Part shown: positions 48,404 to 57,332 of the stretch, one piece after another
Layout: the number at the start of each line of letters is the position of its first letter
How positions within the stretch are numbered: position 1 is the stretch's first letter
Made by a program: the position numbers and the translations under genes
Assembly (NCBI RefSeq): GCF_900111885.1
Contig: NZ_FOKG01000010.1
Coordinates: 1-64,000, forward strand
Direction of reading: 5' to 3'
Length of the DNA: 64,000 nucleotides
DNA from: Amycolatopsis marina
GTDB taxonomy: Bacteria > Actinomycetota > Actinomycetes > Mycobacteriales > Pseudonocardiaceae
The notes under the pieces: generated by a model
Database searches by the model: none
Told to the model about the DNA's origin: nothing
What the model saw: the letters and a program-made list of their open reading frames with translations, nothing else

Positions 48404-49198
48404 TCACTCCACCGGCTCGGGCAACGGCGCCCCGGTCTCGAGAAGCGTTTTGAGGCTGGACAGGATCGACGGCCACCCGCCCTTGACCATCTCCAGCACC
48501 GTGCTGCCCGGCGCGAATCCTTCGTGTATCACCGTCAGCTTCACCATTTCCCCGGCCGGCTCGATGTCGAAGGTCACCTTCGACCGGGGCTCGGCCGCGA
48601 CGCGTGCTGACACCTCGTTGTCGAGACCGACCGACTTGGCGAACTCCGGCGTGAATGTGTGCCAGGTGTACGACAGCCGCCGATACGGCTCCGACTCCAG
48701 CACGACCTGCTCGGGATCTTCCAGTTGCTCACCGAGTTGGTGCCAGGTCATCGGTGATCCCGCGGTCCAGTCCGAGGTGAATTCGCAACCCCAGTACCGC
48801 TTCGTGAACGCCGGGTCGGTCAACGCCTGCCACAGCCGCTCCGGCGTGGTCTTGATGTAACTCGTGTACACGAACTCGTTGTCGCTCATGGACTCCTGCT
48901 CCAATGCCTGCTTCAGATCGGTGAGCGCGTCGATTCGTCCCTGGTGATAGCGGTCGATCCAGCGCTCGGCGATCGCGTTGATCGGCTCGGCGTTGACGTA
49001 GTGCAACTTCTCGCGGCCACGCCAGACGGTGGTCACCAGATTGGCCGCCTCGAGCACGGCCAGATGCTTGCTGACCGACTGCCGCGCCATGTCCAGCCCC
49101 GCGCACAACTCCCGCAGGGTCTGCCCGTTGCGTGCGTTCAGATCGTCGAGCAACCGGCGACGACTGGCATCGGCCAGCGCCTTGAACACCTCGTCCAT
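48404..49198 (-). CDS. ArsR regulator fused to an SRPBCC (AHSA1-like) domain
   Basis: 264 residues from the ATG at 49198; longer frames run into the operator. Residues 1-95 are an ArsR winged helix (F-K-A-L-A-D-A-S-R-R-R-L-L, MARQSVSKHLAVLEAANLVT). Residues about 110-264 are an SRPBCC ligand-binding fold (YTSYIKTTPERLWQALTDPA, GGWPSILSSLKTLLETG). The fusion brings repressor and ligand-binding domain into one chain; elsewhere they are separate coupled genes. The inducer is probably a small hydrophobic molecule. Confidence 0.88.
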   Translation of the reverse strand: MDEVFKALADASRRRLLDDLNARNGQTLRELCAGLDMARQSVSKHLAVLEAANLVTTVWRGREKLHYVNAEPINAIAERWIDRYHQGRIDALTDLKQALEQESMSDNEFVYTSYIKTTPERLWQALTDPAFTKRYWGCEFTSDWTAGSPMTWHQLGEQLEDPEQVVLESEPYRRLSYTWHTFTPEFAKSVGLDNEVSARVAAEPRSKVTFDIEPAGEMVKLTVIHEGFAPGSTVLEMVKGGWPSILSSLKTLLETGAPLPEPVE

Positions 49199-49211
49199 CT
49201 CGCACTTCCCA

Positions 49212-49266
49212 ACATGCAGCCGTCTGGCTGCCTTCAACTTTAGGCAGCCAGACGGCTGCATGTCAA
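49212..49266 (-). promoter_or_regulatory. Promoter and large inverted repeat of the ArsR-SRPBCC gene
   Basis: On the minus strand TTGACA (49266-49261), 18 bp, TAAAGT (49242-49237). Arms of 21 bp at 49212-49232 and 49243-49263 are exact complements around the -10 box. Each arm contains a smaller dyad CAGCC-N4-GGCTG, so the site offers two ArsR-type binding sites that would block the promoter: autorepression. Confidence 0.8.
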
Positions 49267-49355
49267 TCCCCGGCACTGGCCGTAACCTGCCAGGCGCGAC
49301 TGAGCGAGCTCGATCTCGCGGTTGAATAGTGTGTCGGCTGTTCGCAGGGGGGACG

Positions 49356-50453
49356 ATGAGCTACTTCACGCCTGGTCCGCAGCGACGGGACTTGTTCGAC
49401 GATCTCCGGCGCAAACAGGCCGAGGAGACTTCCGTCGTCGCGCGGGCGCGCCAAGAGGCCGAGCGGCTGGACGCGCGGCCAGCGAAGCCCCCGGAGAAGC
49501 CCGTTGCCGGTGTGGTGGGGGACCGGCGTGTGCGTCCGGAGGAGATGACCTCCCCGGCCGGCCCACCTGCCCTGGATCACCTACTCGAGCACGAGGAGAC
49601 CCGTGCGGCCGCCCGCGCGGTCGGCGACACCCGGCTCGCCGGCCGTGCGCTCCGCGAGGTTGTCGGCGATCTCGACAACCTGCTCACCAATGCCGAGGCG
49701 CAGCTGCGGCTGTCCGCCCGCGGACGCTCCCGGCAAACCGTCAAAGAGGCCATGCCACAGCTGGTGGCGATGTCGAGTCTGGCCGCTCTGCCGCTCGATG
49801 AGGTGGCGGACATCCTCGACCTGCCGTCAGAGAACGTCGACACCGTGGTCGCGTCACTCGTCCGGCACGGCGGACTGAGCCCGGGTGAGCGACATGCGGC
49901 GCTGAAGGGGGTCGAGCAGCTGCGCACACAGCTGTGGCAGGCGGAGGCCGCGCAGGACCACGGGCTGCTGGACCGCCTGCTTCGGTTCATCGTGAAGATC
50001 GCCGTGCTCGTGGGCGTCGCCGTCGGCGCCGCACCAGTGGCCGCGCTGGCGGTCGGGGAGCCGGTGATCAAGGAAGTCGTCAAGGCCGGGATCGTGGCAC
50101 TTGTCGCCATGACCCTGCAGCGGACCGCTGACGCCGTGCGGGACCGCCGACCGGATCCGTACGTCGCCGCCCGGGCGGAGCACGCCGCGCTACTCGAAGA
50201 ACTGGCCGCCGCACGATGCCTCGATGACCAGCCGGCCTACGAAGGTGAGCACACCGTGGTGGGTATTCGCCTGGCGGTGCGCTGCGGCACCGCGCGAATC
50301 GCCTCGATCACCATCGACTGGAAAGAGAAACAGCAGTACTGGGCCGTCCTCGACGAGATCACCGACGCCGTCGGCCAGCACGCGCCCCCCGCGCTCGCCC
50401 GGCTGCAGCGGACACTGCGCGCGCTGACTCCGCCGTCGCGGAGGCAAGACTGA
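49356..50453 (+). CDS. Hypothetical protein with a hydrophobic hairpin
   Basis: 365 residues from ATG 49356 (strong GGGGGG before it). N-terminal half is charged and helical (QEAERLDARPAKPPEKPVAG). Two hydrophobic segments lie at about 205-255 (IVKIAVLVGVAVGAAPVAAL, VKAGIVALVAMTL). The C-terminal 100 residues look globular. I recognise no family. It is a single gene, divergent from the ArsR-SRPBCC gene. Confidence 0.6.
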   Translation: MSYFTPGPQRRDLFDDLRRKQAEETSVVARARQEAERLDARPAKPPEKPVAGVVGDRRVRPEEMTSPAGPPALDHLLEHEETRAAARAVGDTRLAGRALREVVGDLDNLLTNAEAQLRLSARGRSRQTVKEAMPQLVAMSSLAALPLDEVADILDLPSENVDTVVASLVRHGGLSPGERHAALKGVEQLRTQLWQAEAAQDHGLLDRLLRFIVKIAVLVGVAVGAAPVAALAVGEPVIKEVVKAGIVALVAMTLQRTADAVRDRRPDPYVAARAEHAALLEELAAARCLDDQPAYEGEHTVVGIRLAVRCGTARIASITIDWKEKQQYWAVLDEITDAVGQHAPPALARLQRTLRALTPPSRRQD

Positions 50454-50648
50454 ACTCGTAGCGAAAACGATCAGCGCCGCGTTGGGTGTGATCGAAATTC
50501 GGATGAGGTTCGCGCGAGGATGAGGAACACTCGCGACCGCCGATGAGTTTGACCAAGCGTGCCGGTCTGTATCGGTGACACCCATCCAGTCCGTGCCGGC
50601 GGCCTTGCTGCGAGGCGACGGTGACCGAGGACCCAGCGAGGTACTGCC

Positions 50649-52163
50649 ATGTCAGATGCGATTCAGGAACGACCGGCCGTGCGAGCGGGGCGCACACCGG
50701 CCGTGGTGCGGCTGCTGGTGCTGGCCACGTTCGTGGTGATCCTCAACGAGACCATCATGATCAACGCCATTCCCCGGCTGATGGACTCCCTGAATGTCAC
50801 CGAGCAGTCGGCACAGTGGGTCTCCACCGCGTTCATGCTGACGATGGCCGCCGTGATTCCGATCACCGGCTGGTTCCTGCAGCGGGTCACCACGCGCCAG
50901 GCGTACGCGACCGCGATGGGGGTGTTCCTCGCGGGGACCGCTCTGTCCGCCGTCGCGCCGACCTTCGAGGTGCTGCTGCTGGGCCGAATCGTGCAGGCCG
51001 CGGGCACGGCCGTGATGATGCCGTTGCTGATGACCACCCTGATGATCGTCGTGCCGCAGCACGATCGCGGCAGGGTGATGGGCAACGTCACCCTGGCGAT
51101 CTCGGTGGCGCCCGCGCTCGGGCCCACCGTGTCCGGACTGATACTGCAGTTCGGTTCCTGGCGCCTGCTGTTCGTGGTCGTGCTGCCCATCGCGGCACTG
51201 GTGGGCTGGTCCGGGCTCCGCAAGCTGGACAACATCGGTGAGCCGCAGGTGAGTTCCATCGACTGGTTCAGCGTCAGCACGGCCGCACTCGGTTTCGGCG
51301 GCCTGGTGTTCGGCCTGAGCAGGTTCGGGGAGGCCGACGGCCAGATCGGGATCGGTATCGGCGTCGTCGTCGCCGGGCTGGCGGCCATCGCCGTGTTCGC
51401 GGTCCGTCAGCTCACGCTGCAGCGCAAGGGTGTGCCGCTGATGGACCTGCGCACTCTCGGGTACCGCACCTACGCGCTGGCGCTGACCCTCATGGCGATC
51501 GCGTTCATGGCGATGCTCGGATCGATGATCCTGCTGCCCCTGTACCTGCAGAACCTGCGTGGGCTCAGTCCGCTCGAAACGGGCCTGCTGGTCATGCCGG
51601 GCGGCCTGGCCATGGGCCTGCTGGGACCGACCGTCGGCAAGTTGTTCGACCGCTTCGGCAGCAAGCCGCTCGTGCTCCCCGGCTCGATCGGCGTGGTGCT
51701 GGCCCTGGGCGGATTCACCCAGATCTCGATGACGACCTCCTACTGGCAGGTCCTGGGGCTGTACGCGCTGCTCATGGTGAGCCTGGCAGCGACGTTCACC
51801 CCTGTCTTCACCCTCGGCATGGGCGCGCTCCCGCAGCACCTGTACTCGCACGGCAGCTCGATGCTCGGAACACTGCAGCAACTCGCCGCGGCGTTCGGTA
51901 CGGCACTGGTGGTGACCGTGATGTCCGCGCGTTCCGGCCACCTGGTCGCCGACGGCGTCGCTGCCGCGCCGGCGCAGTTGAGCGGGATGAAGCTGGCGTT
52001 CGCCGTCGGAGCAGGAATCGCCCTGGCGATGGTCGCGGTTGCGCTGCTGCTACGCGGGGCGGATGAGGCCGGCGCCGCCGAGGACGGCGAGGACGACGAC
52101 GCCGGGCAACCCGCCAGCGGAGACACGGACGAGGAGGAGTTCGTCGCCGCCGCCGAGACGTGA
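50649..52163 (+). CDS. MFS drug-efflux transporter, DHA2 (EmrB/QacA) type
   Basis: 504 residues, 14 membrane segments. N-E-T-I-M-I-N-A-I-P (motif D1 variant), QWVSTAFMLTMAAVIPITGW, G-R-I-V-Q-A-A-G-T-A-V-M-M-P (motif C-like) and LQNLRGLSPLETGLLVMPGG. The acidic tail (D-G-E-D-D-D-A) is unusual. No regulator lies beside it. Probably multidrug or metabolite export. Confidence 0.87.
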   Translation: MSDAIQERPAVRAGRTPAVVRLLVLATFVVILNETIMINAIPRLMDSLNVTEQSAQWVSTAFMLTMAAVIPITGWFLQRVTTRQAYATAMGVFLAGTALSAVAPTFEVLLLGRIVQAAGTAVMMPLLMTTLMIVVPQHDRGRVMGNVTLAISVAPALGPTVSGLILQFGSWRLLFVVVLPIAALVGWSGLRKLDNIGEPQVSSIDWFSVSTAALGFGGLVFGLSRFGEADGQIGIGIGVVVAGLAAIAVFAVRQLTLQRKGVPLMDLRTLGYRTYALALTLMAIAFMAMLGSMILLPLYLQNLRGLSPLETGLLVMPGGLAMGLLGPTVGKLFDRFGSKPLVLPGSIGVVLALGGFTQISMTTSYWQVLGLYALLMVSLAATFTPVFTLGMGALPQHLYSHGSSMLGTLQQLAAAFGTALVVTVMSARSGHLVADGVAAAPAQLSGMKLAFAVGAGIALAMVAVALLLRGADEAGAAEDGEDDDAGQPASGDTDEEEFVAAAET

Positions 52164-52228
52164 CCGAAGGGCGCCGGACAGTCGTGACAGGTCAACGGCT
52201 GCCCAGGCGCCCGCGAATCGGCGCTCGC

Positions 52229-52870
52229 CTATGCGGCTTTCGTTGTCAACTGCTGAGCTCGCAGTCGTTCGTCGATGTCCGGGATCCAGAAGCAGATCTC
52301 GAGTATTCGCAGGTCCGCCCATCGGTGCATCTTCCGCGACTGGAGCAACGACGCGATGGCCATGAGTGACAGCGTCAAGAGTGCGAGGCAGGCGATGAGC
52401 CAGCGTCCGCCGGTGAACACTTCCACAGCCGCTACTCCCGCGCCGAGCACGAATGTCGCGCCGATTCCGCGGATCATCAGCCCACTCGCCCTGAGCCGGT
52501 CGATTTCGGCGACGAGTTCCCGTTCGTGTAAGGATATGGCCGCCAGGAGGATGGCCCGGTCGGCATCGACGAAGGACCTTCCCACGGCGGCCGGGACTCG
52601 GCCGACGAACTCGGTACGAGCATCGGCGCCACTGGGCAGTTCCCGCCGGCGAACCATGCGTCGCAGAATGGCGTTGATCCCCTCGCCGACATGGCCGAGG
52701 ACGTAGGACACCACGACGACACCGATCACCAGGACGAGCGTGTTCGACCTGCCGAGCAGTTGGACGTCGACCAGACCGAACCGCCAAGCCAAATAGGTGA
52801 ACAGTGACAGGTAGGACAAGCCAGGAACCGTGTAGGTGAAAAGGTCGAAGATCCCCACGGCGAACGTCAT
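52229..52870 (-). CDS. Hypothetical membrane protein
   Basis: 213 residues. Hydrophobic segments at about 12-30 (FTYTVPGLSYLSLFTYLAW), 43-60 (TLVLVIGVVVVSYVLGH) and 132-175 (two passes), with a charged cytoplasmic stretch R-R-M-V-R-R-R-E-L-P between. GGGAGGCGACAGGAC precedes the ATG. No known family recognised. Confidence 0.65.
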   Translation of the reverse strand: MTFAVGIFDLFTYTVPGLSYLSLFTYLAWRFGLVDVQLLGRSNTLVLVIGVVVVSYVLGHVGEGINAILRRMVRRRELPSGADARTEFVGRVPAAVGRSFVDADRAILLAAISLHERELVAEIDRLRASGLMIRGIGATFVLGAGVAAVEVFTGGRWLIACLALLTLSLMAIASLLQSRKMHRWADLRILEICFWIPDIDERLRAQQLTTKAA

Positions 52871-53030
52871 GTCCTGTCGCCTCCCGCGATACCGATCGAC
52901 CGCCCGTGCACGATCTCACCCTAGATGCGGCCCGCGTGCTCCGGGCGCCGCGGTCGCCGGTGCCGCACAACCATCCAATCAGGACGACGAACGCTCCAAC
53001 TGCCGTAGGTCAGCAGGGCGCTCGGCGGGA

Positions 53031-53849
53031 TCAGCCTGCTGAGCGGTAGGCCGTCCCACTGGCGTTGGCGCGGGCGTCGTCGTAGAGGCCGGTGGGTGCG
53101 GTCGCGGTGGACAGGGTGAACCAGGCGTAGCGCTCGACGAACGGAAGCCCCTGGAGCATGGCGGTCGAGTTCTTGACAAAGGCGACCTGCTCTTCCTCCG
53201 TCGGATAGCGCGGTGTGCCGTGGGTGAAGTCGATAAGTGCGTATTCGGTGAGCCAGATCGGCTTGCCGTATCGCTCGTGGACGGCCCGCAGGTATCCCCG
53301 GAGGTGGTCGACCGCGGCCGGGGAGAAGTCGCTGCCGTACCAGTGCAGGGGAATGAAGTCCACCCGGGAACCACGGGCGGCGGCACCACTCATGAACCGG
53401 TCGAGCCAGCCGCCGGGCTGGTCGCCGCCGAAGGCGACCGCGGGAGCGCCGAGGCGCATCCCCGTCGACTCGAGTTGGGGCCACAGCGTGAGAGCCTGCT
53501 CGACCGACATATTCGCCTGTCCGGCCATGTCCGGTTCGTTGAATCCCAGGAGGGTGGTGCCGAGCGACTTGGCCCTCTCCAACTGCTGGGGGGTTACCGA
53601 ACCAGAGCCCCAGATCATCGGCACGAACTCGGTATCGCCCGGCTTTGCGACGCCCTGCGGATCAGCGGCCCAGTTGTAGAACCAGTCGACACGTACGTCG
53701 CGAAGGGCTTCGTTCACCCCGGCGACGGTGTTCACGCTGACCCCCTTCTTGCCGGCCAGGGCTTCGGTGGAGGCGGCCGAGGAGCACAACGCGAGGGTGT
53801 TGAGCAGCGCCAGCACGGTCACCGCGAGCCCGCGGACGAATGAAGTCAT
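53031..53849 (-). CDS. Secreted GH128-type glycosyl hydrolase (beta-1,3-glucanase-like)
   Basis: 272 residues. A signal peptide (VRGLAVTVLALLNTLALCSS) precedes a TIM-barrel domain with W-F-Y-N-W-A-A, acid/base Glu in L-G-F-N-E-P-D-M-A, F-I-P-L-H-W-Y-G and nucleophile Glu in W-L-T-E-Y-A-L-I-D-F, the pattern of the Asl1/GH128 family, which hydrolyses fungal beta-1,3-glucan. Its ATG overlaps the stop of the upstream regulator gene (ATGA), so enzyme and regulator are translated together, an unusual couple. Confidence 0.85.
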   Translation of the reverse strand: MTSFVRGLAVTVLALLNTLALCSSAASTEALAGKKGVSVNTVAGVNEALRDVRVDWFYNWAADPQGVAKPGDTEFVPMIWGSGSVTPQQLERAKSLGTTLLGFNEPDMAGQANMSVEQALTLWPQLESTGMRLGAPAVAFGGDQPGGWLDRFMSGAAARGSRVDFIPLHWYGSDFSPAAVDHLRGYLRAVHERYGKPIWLTEYALIDFTHGTPRYPTEEEQVAFVKNSTAMLQGLPFVERYAWFTLSTATAPTGLYDDARANASGTAYRSAG

Positions 53850-56320
53850 GGTGCCTCCGGCTGGTCGGGTGCGGGAGTTCGTACGATCGCGAGCTCACGC
53901 CGGCCGGAGATTCCGAGTTTGCGATAGACGCTAGACAGGTGGAATTCGACGGTTCGCAGGGTCAGGCGCTGTTGTTCGGCGATGCGGCGGTTGCTCAGCC
54001 CGGCCCGCGCGAGTTCCGCGATCTTGCATTCCTGTGTGGTCAGACGGGTCCTGGCCTGCTGGGTCAGCCGGTGCAGTGTCGCCTTCGCCTGGTCGGACCA
54101 TCTTCGGTAGCCGTACTTCGCGGCGTGGTCGCCGACGGTCCGCAGCACCGCTCGGGCTTCCCCGTACCGGCGAGCGGAGCTGAGGAACTGGGCGTAGTCG
54201 TAGCGCGCCCGCAGAAACTCCCCCCTCGCCGGGCAGTCGGCGAGGATGTCGGCGGCTTCGCGCACGTCGTCGGGTGTCCGACCCACCACCACGGCACAGG
54301 CGTGGGTCGCCACACCCACCGTCCGCGTGTCGGACCATCGTCGAGCCAGCATCAGTTCCCGGTTGGCGAGAACCACCGCCAGCCTGCGCCGTCCCGTGGC
54401 GTCCGCGCACAGCGCGGCCTGCGACCGCCACGGAATGACGGCGGGATTGCGGACCCCGGCCGCGGTGAGCAGGCTTCCACTGGCGAGGAACGCCGCCCGG
54501 GCTATGTCGTGGCGCTGAGCCGCCAGTTCCAGGCTGCCCAGTGCGGCGAACAGTTCCGGCGCGTCGGCGAAGTCGGGTGCGGAAGGGTGGTAACTGTCTT
54601 TCAGCATCAGGCTGTGGGCCTCGTCGAGGTCGCCGAGGTCGATCGAGGCGGCTACCTGCCAGGCCGTCAGCAGATCGCGCAGTGGTGGATGGACGTTGCG
54701 GTCGGCCACACCGCGCAGGAGATCCGCGGCCGTCGCCGGGTCGCCGTGCAGCCAGGCCAGTCGCCCCCGCAGTGCGGTCACGCACTCCCGGTACACCTCG
54801 TCCGCGTCCGGGTGGGGAGTAGCCGCGGCGCGATCACAGTGCTGTGCGGCGAGATCCGTCGCACCGGCGTGGAAGAGGGCCAGAACGGCGCACCAGAAGG
54901 ACAGCAGGTCGCGTCCGTCCGGAGCCTGGAGGACGAACACGGCATCCCGGACGACATCCGCTCGATCGCTGCCCTGGTTCGCCAGCATGACGGCGCGCAG
55001 GGCACAGGCCCGCTCCGGTGATGGTGCACCGGCCATGGCGGCGAGGGCGATGCCGCCGGGCACGTACGGCAAAGCCGTGGTGTCCGGCACGCTGGTGCCG
55101 ACCTGATCGAACATCCGTGTCCGGAGTTCGTCCCGGGAGCGGAGGCCGAGTTTCCGGTAGATCTGGGACAGGTGGCACTCCACCGTGCGGACCGCGAGGA
55201 ACTGCTTCGCGGCGATGTCGCGGTTGCTGTAACCCACGGCTGCCAGACTCGCGATTCGCATTTCATTGCGCGTGAGTTCTGCCTCGGGCGGCGTGCTGAG
55301 CTGCGCGAGCTCGGCCTCGGCCCGTGCGGTGCGGTGGAGGTTCCCGGAGCGCCGGAACTGGGCGACAGCCTTGTTGAACTGTTCGCGGGCGAAGGCCTGC
55401 TGGCCATTGTGTACGAGCTTTCTGCCGAACCCGTAGGAGATCTCGCCGAGTTCGAACCCCGCTCCGGCAGTCTCGAGGAGTTCCGTGGACTCGCTGAGCA
55501 ACTCGATCTCGTTCTCGGCGCCGGTGACGACGGCGAGGGTGGCCAGCGCCAGCCCGATGGTCCGCGGCTCGCCCCAGAGCAGGGCAGCGTTGTGGTCCTT
55601 TTCCGCGAGCTCGGTCGCCAGCCGCGCGTTGCCCATGAGATGGGCACACCAGGCCGCCCTGCGCCGCCAGGGCGAGCTCGCGGGGTTGAGCACGCCCCGC
55701 CGGAGCAGTTTCTGCCCGCAGGCCAGCAGATCGGCCAGCGCCGCACCGAAGTCGCCTGCGGCCATGGTGATCGCCCCGCGGGCACACAGCAGCTCAGGTC
55801 TTCGAGGTGGTTCCCGGCCTCGCCGATCCACGCCATGCTCGGTCAGCACGGCCCGCGCGGCGACCGGCTCGCCCCGATCGCGGAGTAGTTCTGTGGTTTC
55901 GGCGACGACGGTTGGCCTGAGTGCCGGATCGCTGACCGTTGTGTGCAGTGACTCGTACAGGTTCCATGCGGTGTCCAGGTCGCCAAGGCGGCGGGCCGTC
56001 CGGCCGCGAACGAGGGTGAGGCGGTCGGTGAAGGAGCTGTCCGGGCGGCCGAGGTGTTCCAGGTGTGTCACGGCGTCGTTCGCGATGACCAGTTCACCGG
56101 CGAGCACGAGTCCGGTCAGTGCGTCGAAGACACAGTCGGCGTTGCGGAGGCAGCGCGAGTCGGACAGCGCCCGTTCGGCCTGCCGGACGGCGTGGGGGAG
56201 GTGTTTGCCTGCGTTCGTCAATGTCATCGCCAGAGTGGACGGGCACTGAGTCGCCGGTGCTGATGCGACTGCGCGACTGCGCCAGACGTGCGACGGCGTC
56301 GCCATGGACTGCTTCGGCAC
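53846..56320 (-). CDS. Regulator with two LuxR HTH domains (tandem LAL-like halves)
   Basis: Up to 824 residues; GTG at 56320, ATG at 56305 or 56227 are alternative starts and none has a good ribosome site. Each half has a helical TPR-like repeat part followed by a LuxR HTH: the first at about 347-405 (YSNRDIAAKQFLAVRTVECH), the second at about 760-812 (LSNRRIAEQQRLTLRTVEFH). The two halves resemble each other along their length (CVTALRGRLAWLHGDP, RWSDTRTVG against WGEPRTIG), so the protein arose by duplication. No ATPase domain is present. It is coupled to the GH128 gene and probably controls it. Confidence 0.8.
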   Translation of the reverse strand: MPKQSMATPSHVWRSRAVASAPATQCPSTLAMTLTNAGKHLPHAVRQAERALSDSRCLRNADCVFDALTGLVLAGELVIANDAVTHLEHLGRPDSSFTDRLTLVRGRTARRLGDLDTAWNLYESLHTTVSDPALRPTVVAETTELLRDRGEPVAARAVLTEHGVDRRGREPPRRPELLCARGAITMAAGDFGAALADLLACGQKLLRRGVLNPASSPWRRRAAWCAHLMGNARLATELAEKDHNAALLWGEPRTIGLALATLAVVTGAENEIELLSESTELLETAGAGFELGEISYGFGRKLVHNGQQAFAREQFNKAVAQFRRSGNLHRTARAEAELAQLSTPPEAELTRNEMRIASLAAVGYSNRDIAAKQFLAVRTVECHLSQIYRKLGLRSRDELRTRMFDQVGTSVPDTTALPYVPGGIALAAMAGAPSPERACALRAVMLANQGSDRADVVRDAVFVLQAPDGRDLLSFWCAVLALFHAGATDLAAQHCDRAAATPHPDADEVYRECVTALRGRLAWLHGDPATAADLLRGVADRNVHPPLRDLLTAWQVAASIDLGDLDEAHSLMLKDSYHPSAPDFADAPELFAALGSLELAAQRHDIARAAFLASGSLLTAAGVRNPAVIPWRSQAALCADATGRRRLAVVLANRELMLARRWSDTRTVGVATHACAVVVGRTPDDVREAADILADCPARGEFLRARYDYAQFLSSARRYGEARAVLRTVGDHAAKYGYRRWSDQAKATLHRLTQQARTRLTTQECKIAELARAGLSNRRIAEQQRLTLRTVEFHLSSVYRKLGISGRRELAIVRTPAPDQPEAP

Positions 56321-56487
56321 ATGGCGAGCATAAGCATGGCAACGAGTGCGTCAACCGGCTCGGCGCAAGCCTGTCTCGCTTTGTCGTGCGGAACCCGACG
56401 AAAGTTCTGTGGTCGGACCGTGAAGACCGGAAAGGCACAGGCGGGCCAAAGTCGATGGCGAGCACCAAGCAGCCCAGGAGGCGGAAA

Positions 56488-57246
56488 ATGCGCAGGATCT
56501 TGTCCGCGGCGCTGGCCCTGATGACGGTCGCGGCCGCACTGTCCGGAAATGCCGTCAGCACCGGCACGGCGACGGCGGCGGCCGATCACACTGTCACCTT
56601 CGTCAACCGTTCCGGTGAACCGATCTGGATCGGCAGCGCGGTCAACGCCGACGGATCGCGAAATCTCACCGGGCTGCCCATGTTGCACGACAGCCAGCAG
56701 GCGACCGTCACCATCCCCGAGTCCGGTGACCCGGCCTACTGGCGTGGCAAGTTCTTCGCCCGCCAGGGCTGTACCGGCAGCCCCGGCAGCACGTTCCACT
56801 GTGTGGTCGGGGACTGCGGGAACCTGGCCGACCGGTGTGTCACGGGCGAGCAGCCGGCGAGTCTGGCGGAGTTCAACTTCGACCGCAACGACGGGCTGGC
56901 TCCCTGGTACAACGTCAGCTACGTCAACGCCGTGTCCCTGCCGATCACCATCGAGCCTCGCGACGCCAGGGTGCCGCCGGACTCCACCGAGTGCGAGGAT
57001 GTCGGCTGCTCGAACCGGTTGCTGGAAGTCTGTCCGCCCGAGAACCTGACCAGGGACGGAACCGGTAGGGCGATTTTGTGTACCAGTCCCAACCGGGACG
57101 CCAGGACTCCGTACAGCGATGCCGTCGCGAGTCGCTGCCCGAAGGCCTACTCCTGGTCCAAACACGACACCGAGCCGGGAAACCAGGTCGTGCGGCAGTG
57201 CCGGGAGTGCAGCGGTTTCACCGTGACGTTCCATCGCGGAATCTGA
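56488..57246 (+). CDS. Secreted thaumatin-like protein
   Basis: 252 residues from ATG 56488 (AGGAGG upstream). Signal peptide to about A-T-A-A-A. The mature part reads HTVTFVNRSGEPIWIGSAVN, P-E-S-G-D-P-A-Y-W-R-G-K-F-F-A-R-Q-G-C, and contains about 14 cysteines for disulfides, ending C-S-G-F-T-V-T-F. Thaumatin-like proteins bind beta-1,3-glucans and many are antifungal; bacterial ones are rare. It lies between the glucanase/regulator pair and a secreted protease. Confidence 0.8.
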   Translation: MRRILSAALALMTVAAALSGNAVSTGTATAAADHTVTFVNRSGEPIWIGSAVNADGSRNLTGLPMLHDSQQATVTIPESGDPAYWRGKFFARQGCTGSPGSTFHCVVGDCGNLADRCVTGEQPASLAEFNFDRNDGLAPWYNVSYVNAVSLPITIEPRDARVPPDSTECEDVGCSNRLLEVCPPENLTRDGTGRAILCTSPNRDARTPYSDAVASRCPKAYSWSKHDTEPGNQVVRQCRECSGFTVTFHRGI

Positions 57247-57332
57247 CCGAAATGGTCTAGACAATAATCAGACGTCAACCCAAGCTCTGTTGGGCACGTC
57301 GTACTCCCGGACCCCACCCATAAGGAGTTCTG

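Noticed and set aside
52921..53484. Minus-strand ORF of 187 residues
   Set aside because: Overlaps the GH128 gene in another frame; the GH128 frame has signal peptide and catalytic motifs.
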